Assembly: GCF_005280585.1 (NCBI RefSeq)
Contig: NZ_SZVO01000001.1
Location: forward strand, 434,001 to 498,000
Direction of reading: 5' to 3'
Length of the DNA: 64,000 nt
Origin: Dyadobacter frigoris
Lineage (GTDB): Bacteria; Bacteroidota; Bacteroidia; Cytophagales; Spirosomataceae
In this document: piece after piece, positions 53,356 to 62,555 of the stretch
Layout: each line of letters opens with the position of its first letter
How positions within the stretch are numbered: the stretch's first letter is position 1
The notes under the pieces: model-generated
The model's input: the letters and a program-made list of their open reading frames with translations, nothing else
Told to the model about the DNA's origin: nothing
The model's database searches: none
Position numbers and translations under genes: made by a program

Positions 53356-54585
53356 TTACAATTCGTCATTCCCTTGTTGGCCAATTGAATTTTTGCTAAT
53401 AATCAATGTCCTTTTTGAATCATAAGCAAAATCAATAATTTTACCACTTATAGTCAAATGGATAGCTTGTTCGATAACGTACAGAGGAGCAATGAACCAT
53501 TCCCTCGGAGTATGCCGCTGTCCTTTCAAATCAAAAACGTCAACATTCAAGCAGGCGCTTCCAAAAAACTTATGTAACAACAGCTCCAGTTTTTGCGGAT
53601 TCATATTGTAACATTTGAACACTGTAACAATTCTTACATCTGCCATCAAGTATGTGGGCTCAATGCTGGCACTTTTTATACGATCCTCAACCGGAATTTT
53701 TGAATAGCCTATCTTGTACAGGTTCTTAATTTCAGCTATTTCTGGTTTTTCACTCTTTGATTTTAAGATGTATATGAAACCTGCTTCTTTGTCTTCATCT
53801 GTGATAGCACCGAATTTTTCTTGGAATCGCTCGTTAACCTTCTCGGAATTTTCAGAAACAGCTTTCCCATTTGCTAGAAGAGACTTATACAAAGAGCGGT
53901 AAAGCATATTGGATTCTGTACCGTTTTCGAAGATGATTCTGGTTCTCCCATCTTTACGTAGTCTGCTACCACTCCTATAAGGAAGTACATCCTCTTCAAA
54001 ATCAACATGTTCCAACAAAAGTAAGATACCATTGTGAACATAAAATTCTCCGGTATTTAAAAGCTCTTCACGGAATTCAATCAGCCTGCGCTTACTTTCT
54101 GACAAGTCCTTTTGAACCTGCTTAAACTTAGATTCATATTGAGCAAAATCTTTGCACGGTCTGCGTTTGGCTACAAAATCAGCACTCGCTCTTTCATCCT
54201 GTGTTGGTACATGTTTCAGCTGAAATAGTCCTTCGGAATCAGAATCGCCCAACAATCCAAGGGAGTCATCTTTGAAAATATCATCCAGAGAGTTAAGTTC
54301 TTTTTTCTCGAATTTCAATAGACCATGCTTATCGTATTCTTTCAGCTTTTCGCTTTTTTCAGGATTTTCGCGGATTGCCTTTAATCTGGAATAAAGCGTA
54401 TGTTCCTGAATACCCCCTCCTTGTTGTGGTTCCCGGTTCGTCTTCTGATAAAAAGCAACTACATCATTAAAAGAAGCCACAAGTCTGTCGTCATCGTCTC
54501 GAATGTAACCTATTGAAGGCTTCGCGTTGAGCATGCCAAACGGGTCATTTGAGAATATCTCATCTAAAATGCTTTTCTTATCCAT
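53356..54585 (-). CDS. GIY-YIG nuclease of the T5orf172/MUG113 type
   Basis: The 409-residue protein has a GIY-YIG nuclease domain at about 268-375. FIYILKSKS (270-278) replaces the GIY strand, LYKIGYSK (289-296) the YIG strand with the following Arg302, and the downstream helix holds PQKLELLLHKFFG. The DLKGQRHTPREWF segment is typical of T5orf172 members. The N-terminal part (1-260) is charged and helical (coiled coil near KQVQKDLSESKRRLIEFREEL) and probably binds the helicase, whose gene it overlaps by 8 bases. This would be the cutting subunit of the four-gene cluster. Confidence 0.82.
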   Translation of the reverse strand: MDKKSILDEIFSNDPFGMLNAKPSIGYIRDDDDRLVASFNDVVAFYQKTNREPQQGGGIQEHTLYSRLKAIRENPEKSEKLKEYDKHGLLKFEKKELNSLDDIFKDDSLGLLGDSDSEGLFQLKHVPTQDERASADFVAKRRPCKDFAQYESKFKQVQKDLSESKRRLIEFREELLNTGEFYVHNGILLLLEHVDFEEDVLPYRSGSRLRKDGRTRIIFENGTESNMLYRSLYKSLLANGKAVSENSEKVNERFQEKFGAITDEDKEAGFIYILKSKSEKPEIAEIKNLYKIGYSKIPVEDRIKSASIEPTYLMADVRIVTVFKCYNMNPQKLELLLHKFFGSACLNVDVFDLKGQRHTPREWFIAPLYVIEQAIHLTISGKIIDFAYDSKRTLIISKNSIGQQGNDEL

Positions 54586-56509
54586 TGCTTTGCTTGCGTT
54601 TTTCTTCTTTCAAATAGATAATACATTCAGCCATTCGTCTTTCCAAAGGATCTGTCGAATGGAGACTTGGTTCCCGGTCAAAAGTTTTTTTGAAATCAAT
54701 GATCTTCGGCCATAGTATCTTTGCTTCTTCAAAGTCCATAGATATCCTGGTTGATTCGATCACATCCTGAATCACTTTCAAGACCTTGGTAGTAACCGAC
54801 TTTGACAATATCTCGTAGGCTTTTTGAAAGGGGTTTATCCTGTCGATCAAGTCAATATGCAAATCGTCAATATTGATAAACTTATCGGCCATTCTGATAA
54901 ATCGCTGATCGCCAACTTCTTTAATCTCTCCACTTTTAATGACAGAATCCACAACTACGTATTGGCGGACTTCTTCAACCTCCTCATCAGACAATTCAGG
55001 ATATTTGATCTGGATGATTTTAGGAATCAGTACTTTGTTAATCACCTCCGCATCTACATTTCCGGACACCGTCTTCAGGATGTTACTATCCTGTAAAATT
55101 TTAGCTTTCAGGTCGTTAAGATCTGATTCGACAATGTCTTTTACGCGTTTGGAGCTTGGCGTTTTGAAGCCGTGTATCTTGATTTCACCTGCCTCTGATT
55201 TATTATCATCGGATAGTTTTGTCTTAAACTTGAAGTTCGGAGCTAAAACCTGTTCCATGAGCAGTGAGGCCGTAATGGCTTTCAGCATATTGTTCACTGA
55301 AAGTTTCACCTGGTCATCCGCAGCGTCAGGTTGCGCAATAAGGTTGGTAAATTGCGCATGACTTTTATTGCTACTATCACGGGTGCATCGGCCAATAATT
55401 TGTATAATTTCTGTCAATGACCCACGATAACCCACTGTCAGTGCATGTTCACAATAAGGCCAGTCAAAACCTTCTTTGGCCATACCCAATGCGATAATCA
55501 AGTCCATGTCGTCCACTGTCTTGATATCCCGCAGATATCCCTGTATTTTTTCCCGTTGTTTGGAATTGGTGTCGTCTACCAGATCGGCTACTTTCAAAAT
55601 TTTTCCGTCAGTATGCCGTTTCAGATATATAATTCCGGTGTCAGGATCGACTTTAATAATTTCTCCGATTGCGTCAATAATGATATCAACTTCATTGTGC
55701 TTATCCTTAGATGATTCACCCGAATTCACATTTGGTATGTGTACAATGGTCTTTTTGTCCGTATCAAGTATTTCCAGAATAGCGGAAGTATATTTTCCCT
55801 GGTAAAAATGGTAGCCGATCCCTAACGATTTTAGGTACGTATATCCATTTAGCTGCTGGTAGTAATTGTAGGTTACTTTGGTAAACTTCGCTTCGTCCTC
55901 TGGCATAAGTACCGGCGCACTATCTCCGCGAAAATAAGAACCAGTCATGGCGACGATATGAGCCGTCGACTTTTTCATGATCGAACGTAACAACTCTCCT
56001 AATCGGCTATCTCTGTCCGCTGAAACATGGTGAAACTCGTCAATGGCTAACAGAACGTCGTTGAATTCCGATTCTTCCAATTCCTCGAAAGCAAATCGAA
56101 GGGTTGCATGTGTACAAATGAGAATTTTCTCGTCGTTACCTATGAAGTTTTTAAACGCCTGAACTTTACTCTTACTTCCGTCCATTCCTGGTGTACAAAG
56201 ATTGTACATGGGGTTTGGTTCCCAGTTGGCAAAAAAACCATAGTCTTTCAAATGATTTGTACCAAATGATCCACCAATGGATCTTTCTGGGACGGCTACA
56301 ATTACTTTTTTTAAACCCTGGTTGATTAATTTATCCAGTGCTATAAACATCAGTGCCCGAGATTTCCCAGAAGCAGGCGGCGCTTTGAGCAAAAGATATT
56401 GCGCATCTCTCGACTGATAGGCTTTTTCCTGCATCTCACGCATTCCCAATGGGTTAATCTTCGAGCTTTGGCCAGTTTGACCGTAGGTTACTTGTACAAT
56501 ATCGGGCAT
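54578..56509 (-). CDS. DEAD/DEAH-box helicase (superfamily 2) of the defence cluster
   Basis: The 643-residue SF2 helicase or translocase has motif I APPASGKS (43-50), motif Ia VPERSIGGSF, motif II DEFH (157-160), motif III-like AMTGSYF, and motifs V/VI in GMAKEGFDWPYCEHALTVG and IQIIGRCTRDS. The C-terminal ~230 residues have no nuclease motif. The module resembles the motor half of a type I or type III restriction enzyme that has lost its nuclease domain. The gene overlaps the GIY-YIG gene (8 bases), indicating a coupled helicase-nuclease pair. A 218-base gap separates it from the AlbA_2 gene upstream. Confidence 0.85.
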   Translation of the reverse strand: MPDIVQVTYGQTGQSSKINPLGMREMQEKAYQSRDAQYLLLKAPPASGKSRALMFIALDKLINQGLKKVIVAVPERSIGGSFGTNHLKDYGFFANWEPNPMYNLCTPGMDGSKSKVQAFKNFIGNDEKILICTHATLRFAFEELEESEFNDVLLAIDEFHHVSADRDSRLGELLRSIMKKSTAHIVAMTGSYFRGDSAPVLMPEDEAKFTKVTYNYYQQLNGYTYLKSLGIGYHFYQGKYTSAILEILDTDKKTIVHIPNVNSGESSKDKHNEVDIIIDAIGEIIKVDPDTGIIYLKRHTDGKILKVADLVDDTNSKQREKIQGYLRDIKTVDDMDLIIALGMAKEGFDWPYCEHALTVGYRGSLTEIIQIIGRCTRDSSNKSHAQFTNLIAQPDAADDQVKLSVNNMLKAITASLLMEQVLAPNFKFKTKLSDDNKSEAGEIKIHGFKTPSSKRVKDIVESDLNDLKAKILQDSNILKTVSGNVDAEVINKVLIPKIIQIKYPELSDEEVEEVRQYVVVDSVIKSGEIKEVGDQRFIRMADKFINIDDLHIDLIDRINPFQKAYEILSKSVTTKVLKVIQDVIESTRISMDFEEAKILWPKIIDFKKTFDREPSLHSTDPLERRMAECIIYLKEEKRKQSNG

Positions 56510-56692
56510 TGAGTAGGGTTTATTTTCTTATGTTTTAAAACCAATAAACAAATCAACTAATTGATTTTAAGTTGTTTAACCAGTTTTATTTTCAGTTTTA
56601 TTTTTATTTTATTATTTTTTGGACAAGCTATAAACCCTGTCCTTGCTTGGAAAGTTGATGATCAGATTGAAATCCTAGTTTCAGAGCCCTAA

Positions 56693-56725
56693 AATGTCTA
56701 AATAATGTCTAAATAATGTCTAAAT
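56693..56725. repeat. 11-bp tandem repeat (three copies)
   Basis: AATGTCTAAAT is repeated exactly three times, directly behind the stop codon of the AlbA_2 gene. It may vary in copy number between strains. It lies in the gap before the helicase gene and could affect its expression. Confidence 0.85.
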
Positions 56726-56727
56726 AA

Positions 56728-58356
56728 TCAGGATTTTATTCTCCACATCTTACCAGAAGAAACTATAACACCCTCGTTTCTAAGACTTTGTAGGCAATTC
56801 TTAATTTTATCTTTCTTTTGACTAATGTCTAAGCCTTCCGAAATTTTTGGAATTAAGACATTTTCCAGTTCTGACCGCTTTATCTCTCCTAGCTCTTTGA
56901 TACTGTCCAATATTATTTTCTTAATATAGTCGTTGTCAATCCCCTTAAGTTTGATATAGGTCCCTTTTTGGTTTGTATTCTTAGCAACGTTAGCTGAAAT
57001 ATGGAAATTTGGTTTCCGGCCTTCAATTAAATTTTTGGATTTTAACCTTGAAATTTCTTCGTCTGTAAGTACTCTTTGCTTGGATACTTTATCAAGCAGC
57101 ATAATATCATGCAAACTTAAATCAGGCATTTCTGCTAATCTCCGGGCATAGTTGGTGTCGACAACTTTTCCGGTAATTCTAACTGACACTTTCTGATCAG
57201 ATAGATCATAGTCAGGCAAGGGGAAAAATTTGTTTTTCTGAATCACAAACATCCTTTTTATACCACTTCCAATGGTGTCAATCATGTTTAGACCAACCAT
57301 CGCATGGGCAAGAAAATGATTTCGATATTTAAGCTCGGGTGCATCAGCCTCTATTACTGCCTCTATTGAAGAAGGAATAAAAGATCCAAGATTTGAAAAT
57401 ATCAGTTCCCCGCTTTCCTTTTCTACGATATTGATTCTTCCGCCTAACGTATAATCTTGATGTGCAATACAATTGTTTAATGCCTCTCTAATTATGTATG
57501 GATCGTATTGATCTACTTCATCCGGAAATAATGTTCCTTCTTGTAAATACCTGTATTTCAGATTTCTAATCTTAGTATAAACAATGTCTACATTAAGGAT
57601 TAGAGGACATGAAAAATGCTGATAATCTCTTTCAATATTGTCGCGATCTTTTAGTATCCAGGAAATTATAGTTGTAGCAGGATTTATAAAATGCTGCGAT
57701 TCAGACTTTCCTAACAGTACTATTGCCGCATTTGTAACTTTTCCCTGTATCGTTATCTTGGCCTTATTCAAAAAAACTTCATCAGTCCAACTTTCAACTT
57801 CATGGGCAATACCTGAATTTTTTAATCGAAATTGTTCTTTGGCTTTTAAAATCGCCTCTGGTGCCAAATCATCAATAGTAGCCTCTGGTATTATTTGTGC
57901 TGACCAGTCGGAGATTGTACGTTGATTCCGGATTAAATCAGACTCTCTTTGGTTCAAAGCCCCAAGGCTTTCTCCATCTCTACCATAGTAATGTCCTTTC
58001 CAAGAAACAGGCTGCCCCTGTGGCGCAGCAGGCACTCTGCATAATATTACTATCTTTCCCGCTATTTCAACACGTGTCGTTTCATCAAATGTCAGGCGTG
58101 GACTGGTCCGTTGTGCGATCTCATTTTTGTAGTCATTCAATTGAGCGTCACTAATTGTTGTGCCAACCACGGTTTTGTCATCCTTAATCCCAAAGACAAG
58201 CCATCCACTTGCAATTCCCTTCAAGTTTGCTTCATTACTTATAGCCGAAAAATATTGGCCGAGCCTATCTCTATCAAACTGGGTTTTGGCTTCTTTAAAC
58301 TCAACCACTTCATTTTCAGTAGAGAGTGCCAATAGGTTATCTAGAATTTTCTTCAT
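56728..58356 (-). CDS. AlbA_2 / Schlafen-like ATP-binding protein with winged helix
   Basis: The 542-residue protein starts with an AlbA_2 (divergent AAA-4/Schlafen) domain, ENEVVEFKEAKTQFD ... ASGWLVFGIKDDKTVVG. A GHKL-like ATP-binding region follows (IIREALNNCIAHQDY and NLGSFIPSSIEAV, RNHFLAHAMVGLNMIDTIGSGIKRM). The C-terminal part is winged-helix DNA-binding (ILDSIKELGEIKRSELENVLIPKI). Such proteins are usually called transcription regulators and often accompany type I-like restriction genes. Its ATG overlaps the methyltransferase stop (TAATG), so the two are translationally coupled. Confidence 0.82.
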   Translation of the reverse strand: MKKILDNLLALSTENEVVEFKEAKTQFDRDRLGQYFSAISNEANLKGIASGWLVFGIKDDKTVVGTTISDAQLNDYKNEIAQRTSPRLTFDETTRVEIAGKIVILCRVPAAPQGQPVSWKGHYYGRDGESLGALNQRESDLIRNQRTISDWSAQIIPEATIDDLAPEAILKAKEQFRLKNSGIAHEVESWTDEVFLNKAKITIQGKVTNAAIVLLGKSESQHFINPATTIISWILKDRDNIERDYQHFSCPLILNVDIVYTKIRNLKYRYLQEGTLFPDEVDQYDPYIIREALNNCIAHQDYTLGGRINIVEKESGELIFSNLGSFIPSSIEAVIEADAPELKYRNHFLAHAMVGLNMIDTIGSGIKRMFVIQKNKFFPLPDYDLSDQKVSVRITGKVVDTNYARRLAEMPDLSLHDIMLLDKVSKQRVLTDEEISRLKSKNLIEGRKPNFHISANVAKNTNQKGTYIKLKGIDNDYIKKIILDSIKELGEIKRSELENVLIPKISEGLDISQKKDKIKNCLQSLRNEGVIVSSGKMWRIKS

Positions 58357-61124
58357 TACTGCTTCATTTTTTTACTTTTCTTCTCCTTCTCGAACAACGT
58401 CCCTTTATCCTTTTCCGCAGCAATCATCTGCTCATACAATTTAAACAAAAACTCCAACCGCTCCTCATCGCTTTCAAATGGCTTAGTACGATAACAACGC
58501 TCCACTGCCAGATCATTCTGCCGGTGTGCTTCGCGTAAACCCGCAGGCATTTTTTTGGGGTCATAAAGCTGGGCCAAGTTTTTCTCAGAGTGTGCTTCTC
58601 GCTCTTCAAATATCCGGTAAACGTGTTTTTCAAGTTCTTGTTTTTGGGAGTCGGAGATTTTGGGGAAAGGGAAGGTGTTGTATCCTAGTGATGAAGAATA
58701 TCTAGGATCTTCCTTTATCTTACCACAGGACGCTTTTATCCAAGCATAATGAATTTTCGAAGAAATGACAGAAAAAATCCATGTTTCATCAGTATAAATT
58801 GCTTGTGCAGAGTCCAAAATTATTGTGCTTGATGAGACATACCCAAATGGCAAATAATGTCTCCGATCAGAGCCATGCCTTGGAACCAATATTGCTTCAA
58901 TACCTTTATGTCGAATCTCGCCAAACTTATGGGATTGGCTAGCAAGCTTTTGCGTAGCCATTTTAGGACTTGCTAACCTCATTTTTCTTACTAAATTAAT
59001 TCTTTCAAAAATAGGTATAATCGCGTTCGCCTGGTCAAGGTAATTGTCTTCGATCCATAGACACCATCTATTTACTCCGTCTATAAACTCTCTAGCGCCA
59101 ATTGCTTTCTTTATAAATGGTTGTGCCGTTATTGGCATAATTTGCACTTCAGAGTCCGATAGTAGAAGGTGCCCACCGTCAGCTGGTTTGTTTCCATAAG
59201 TCATCTCAGGTAAATTTGAAATGGATTTTAAGCGTTTAGAGATTATTGAATTGGTCTCTGTTGGAATTAAGTATGGCCCGATATTCTTCACTGCCATCCT
59301 TAAATTATTTCTGAAGTAGATCTTATCTTTATTTGAAATATTTGCAAGTCCGATAATTACACAAAAAACTGCTGCTTTGCCTTTTGCATTATTACTCCAT
59401 AGAAAGGAAGTTGTGCAAAAACTTATTTCTAAATGTTTAGAAAAGAGAATAGGCCAAAGCATATGAACCTGTTCTCCTTGTGAGATGGAATTTGTACTAA
59501 CAAAAGCATATTTAGCATTAGCATTTCTTATATAATTGGCTCCCTTAAAAAACCAACAGCTTATATAATCCAAATTTTTAAATCCCGCCAAACCGTCAAA
59601 AACAAAAGACATGTCTTGTTTTTGATCTCGGGATTGAACACTACTTCCTAAATACGGCGGATTCCCCAAAATGTAAATCTCATCGTCTTCCTTTTTTGGA
59701 CAAACCACTTCCCAATCAACACGAGTAGCATTCCCACGGGTAATATTTCCACCAGCTCTCAAAGGTAAAGTGGGTGTAGCTGCTCCAAATACTTCTTTAA
59801 ATCTAGTATTCATTTGGTGTTGTGCGAGCCATAGGCTCAATACTGCTACTTCGTGAGCAAAATCGTCAAGCTCAATACCATAAAATTGTGAAAGCTGTAC
59901 CCTTGTAAATAACTCAACTTGAAATTGAGCAGCCAACGTCAGCTGCGATTTTGGGATTAACTCTAATTGATATGGCTCAAATCCGGTAGCAGCTTTCTGC
60001 ATTTTTTGCAGTTGAAGCAGAATATCTATTTCGAGAGACCTCAACTCTTTGTAAGCAATAATTAAAAAATTCCCACTACCACATGCAGGATCAAAAATTT
60101 TAATCCTGCTGATTCTGTCAAGAAGTTTGTTGAGGCGTTTGGGCTCATTTTTTCCTGCATCAAATTCCTCCCTCAACTCATCCAAAAACAACGGTTCAAT
60201 TACTTTCATGATGTTGGGTACGCTAGTATAATGCATTCCCAATCCACCACGGTGTTCGGGAGTAATTACCGCCTGGATCATCGAACCAAAAATATCTGGA
60301 TTGATGGCACTCCAGTCCAGATCACCACTTTCAATGAGCATCTGCCGGCTTCTTCGGGTAAAGACCGGAGCGCTTTGCGAATTCCTGAATAAACCACCAT
60401 TTACATAAGGAAAAGAATTGAGGTAGTCAGGCAAGTTGGATCTCTGGCTTTCACTCTTATTCATCACCTCAAACAGGGTATTTAAGTAGCTGTTCAGGTC
60501 GGTACCATCTGTCTGCGTGTGATTGCTGATCGCGTGGGTGAACTGGCTTTTTTTAAATATACCTGTATCCTCAGCAAAAAAACAGAATAGTAAACGGGAT
60601 AGAAACACATTCAGGTTGTGTACTTCTTCCGGGGTTTTGGTAGGGTTGTCTTTATTTATTTCATCGTAAAGCTTAGCCATTCGTTCCGCTGCTTTTACAT
60701 CAGCGGGATTCTCGTTTTGGTGGACAGCCTTTTCCATTCCTGCCCAAGGCAGAAAGAAATCATAATGCTTTGGTAAGTTTAAAACAGTAATATCTAGCGT
60801 GTCTGAGGTTTTAGTATCAACAGCCAAAAGTGTTTCAAAATCCGTAACAATTATAAATCGTGGCTCATGACGTAGGTTACTTTCATCCCCCTTAATTGAA
60901 GTAATGACCTCATGAACATCAGCATTTTCAACGGATCTAAAAAAGAGCTTTTTCTTCCAAATGATTTCACCTTCCGTTTTGGAAAGGTTCATATTGCCGA
61001 TCTTGAGCTTTGAAATGGAAGCCTTAGGCAATCCATATGCTAAGAGCAGATCATAGATAAAGGTCTCTTTGTTAAATGATTGTATTATCTGTTGTGAATT
61101 ATTCTCTATCTGCGCAATATTCAT
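58356..61124 (-). CDS. N6-adenine DNA methyltransferase, MmeI-like architecture without visible nuclease motif
   Basis: The 922-residue class I SAM-dependent DNA methyltransferase has motif I FDPACGSGNF (344-353) and motif IV NPPY (488-491), which mark an N6-adenine enzyme. The layout of an N-terminal domain (1-170), a helical spacer with FAEDTGIF (183-190), the methyltransferase core, a target-recognition region (about 600-800) and a helical C-terminus follows the MmeI-type IIG proteins. MmeI itself carries a D-x9-E-x-K nuclease site near residue 70. The corresponding region here (RSVENADVHEVITSIKGDES) shows no such motif, so it probably only methylates. It is the first gene of the minus-strand cluster. 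Confidence 0.85.
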   Translation of the reverse strand: MNIAQIENNSQQIIQSFNKETFIYDLLLAYGLPKASISKLKIGNMNLSKTEGEIIWKKKLFFRSVENADVHEVITSIKGDESNLRHEPRFIIVTDFETLLAVDTKTSDTLDITVLNLPKHYDFFLPWAGMEKAVHQNENPADVKAAERMAKLYDEINKDNPTKTPEEVHNLNVFLSRLLFCFFAEDTGIFKKSQFTHAISNHTQTDGTDLNSYLNTLFEVMNKSESQRSNLPDYLNSFPYVNGGLFRNSQSAPVFTRRSRQMLIESGDLDWSAINPDIFGSMIQAVITPEHRGGLGMHYTSVPNIMKVIEPLFLDELREEFDAGKNEPKRLNKLLDRISRIKIFDPACGSGNFLIIAYKELRSLEIDILLQLQKMQKAATGFEPYQLELIPKSQLTLAAQFQVELFTRVQLSQFYGIELDDFAHEVAVLSLWLAQHQMNTRFKEVFGAATPTLPLRAGGNITRGNATRVDWEVVCPKKEDDEIYILGNPPYLGSSVQSRDQKQDMSFVFDGLAGFKNLDYISCWFFKGANYIRNANAKYAFVSTNSISQGEQVHMLWPILFSKHLEISFCTTSFLWSNNAKGKAAVFCVIIGLANISNKDKIYFRNNLRMAVKNIGPYLIPTETNSIISKRLKSISNLPEMTYGNKPADGGHLLLSDSEVQIMPITAQPFIKKAIGAREFIDGVNRWCLWIEDNYLDQANAIIPIFERINLVRKMRLASPKMATQKLASQSHKFGEIRHKGIEAILVPRHGSDRRHYLPFGYVSSSTIILDSAQAIYTDETWIFSVISSKIHYAWIKASCGKIKEDPRYSSSLGYNTFPFPKISDSQKQELEKHVYRIFEEREAHSEKNLAQLYDPKKMPAGLREAHRQNDLAVERCYRTKPFESDEERLEFLFKLYEQMIAAEKDKGTLFEKEKKSKKMKQ

Positions 61125-61609
61125 AACTAATGAGGGATCAAGCTAAAAATCACCCAGTTACTAAAACAAAGCGCTGGGAGAATCAAATATACGAATTTAC
61201 TGGAACCCCTAGTTACATTATACTGCTTCAATAAATTTTACAATTTCCAATCAACAACAATAAATATTCCGCCTAACTTATGGCCATTTTTTTGCCACTT
61301 CAATTGATTAGGATTATAGACTTTTAGCAAAAAAACTTTTTCTTAATTATCCATGCCACAAAAAGTCAGTATCTCTATTCTTATTTCGATTATACAGCCT
61401 AAAAACCAGACCCTTCGCGATACTAATTATCATTGATCAGTTTATCATTTTTTAAACATAACTAAGGTTTAATAATACTCGTATATTATTAAACGGTAAG
61501 GTTACATTTAGGTAAGTAGCTAGTTTTACATAAATCGTCGAATACCCAGCAAATCAACGAGGAAAAACAAACCAGGGATACGATTAAATAATTTCAACTA
61601 AACTACTAT
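61125..61609. other. Gene-less spacer with a hairpin/operator-like palindrome
   Basis: The divergent promoter region of the methyltransferase cluster and the exported protein. GTTTAATAATA (61467-61477) and TATTATTAAAC (61484-61494) are perfect 11-bp arms around CTCGTA. No coding frame is seen. Confidence 0.5.
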
Positions 61610-62380
61610 ATGCAAAAAAACATCCTCCTTATTTTTACATTTTTGTTGTTGAGTGAATTATCATTTGGACAACAGGATTTTCGATTTAATTATAATTTTA
61701 AAAGACTAATAAATGAACCGAATATTGAATTATACAAATACGATAAGACTCAAAAAAAATATTCCGTACGAAAAACAAATTTAGAACATGTTAGAGGAGC
61801 ATTGACGAAAATATCAATAAGAAAAGACACCTTGTCTGTAAAATTATGGCCAAATGCTATTACCCCAAATGCTGACACGCCAAATGTGCTAAGCAGTGAT
61901 GACAACTACAGCGACTTCATAATAACCATACCTGATGATGATAACTATCCAGTAATTAATAGATATAAAGGGTTTGATTTGCCATTTTCAAGCACGCAAT
62001 TATTCGCGATTAATATTCCTTTACGAATGAATTTAAAAAACTCTACAGTTGGAAGTGAATTCATAAATGCAAATATAAGTCTGTCTAAAATCTATGGAAG
62101 AACAAGAATATACCAAAGTGAATTTGTAAAACCCAGGACGTCGTTCTGGGGATGGGGCGGTTTCCTAGGACTGGGAGGAACAAAAAATTCAATTGATAAA
62201 GAAGAAGTAGGAATAAATTACGGATTCAATATTATTGGATCTATCTACAAAATAAATTTACTCGTTGCAATTGGATTTGAAAGTGGTTTATCAAAATATG
62301 GAAAGACTAGCCCATTTTTAGGATTCGGTTTTGGCTTTGATTTAGTATCAGTGAGTTCGTTAGGATTTAGTGAAAAATAA
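61610..62380 (+). CDS. Exported protein of unknown function
   Basis: The 256-residue protein has a clear signal peptide (MQKNILLIFTFLLLSELSFG). The mature part is rich in alternating beta-strand patterns and ends in Gly/Phe-rich strands (GFESGLSKYGKTSPFLGFGFGFDLV), like a small outer-membrane beta-barrel. A tryptophan-rich loop (SFWGWGGFLGLGG) is notable. No family is recognised. It lies among defence genes but has no visible defence domain, and looks like island cargo. Confidence 0.6.
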   Translation: MQKNILLIFTFLLLSELSFGQQDFRFNYNFKRLINEPNIELYKYDKTQKKYSVRKTNLEHVRGALTKISIRKDTLSVKLWPNAITPNADTPNVLSSDDNYSDFIITIPDDDNYPVINRYKGFDLPFSSTQLFAINIPLRMNLKNSTVGSEFINANISLSKIYGRTRIYQSEFVKPRTSFWGWGGFLGLGGTKNSIDKEEVGINYGFNIIGSIYKINLLVAIGFESGLSKYGKTSPFLGFGFGFDLVSVSSLGFSEK

Positions 62381-62420
62381 AATCTAGTCCTTTAAGCGCT
62401 GAGTTGCACATTGTCGGAAT

Positions 62421-62549
62421 TGAGTGCCCCACTGAGATGTCACCCGATAACTGCGAAAATATTCGCGTCAAGACTATTAATGACCCACTTGAGATATTGG
62501 GTTAGCCTGCAGTTATCGGAAGATTTACGATAACTGCCGACTAACCCAA
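62421..62549. repeat. Nested repeat structure, MITE-like or terminator
   Basis: TTGGGTTAG-x2-TGCAGTTATCG (62497-62518) and its near complement (62528-62549) form a 22-base stem with three central mismatches. CGATAACTGC also occurs at 62445-62454 just to the left. Two related motifs, TGCCCCACTGAGATGT (62424-62439) and TGACCCACTTGAGATAT (62481-62497), lie as direct repeats. The block fills the gap between two convergent island genes, so it may end both transcripts or be an insertion-element relic. Confidence 0.55.
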
Positions 62550-62555
62550 ACGATC

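Noticed and set aside
54939-55361. 140-codon + strand frame inside the helicase gene
   Set aside because: Antisense shadow of the helicase C-terminal region.
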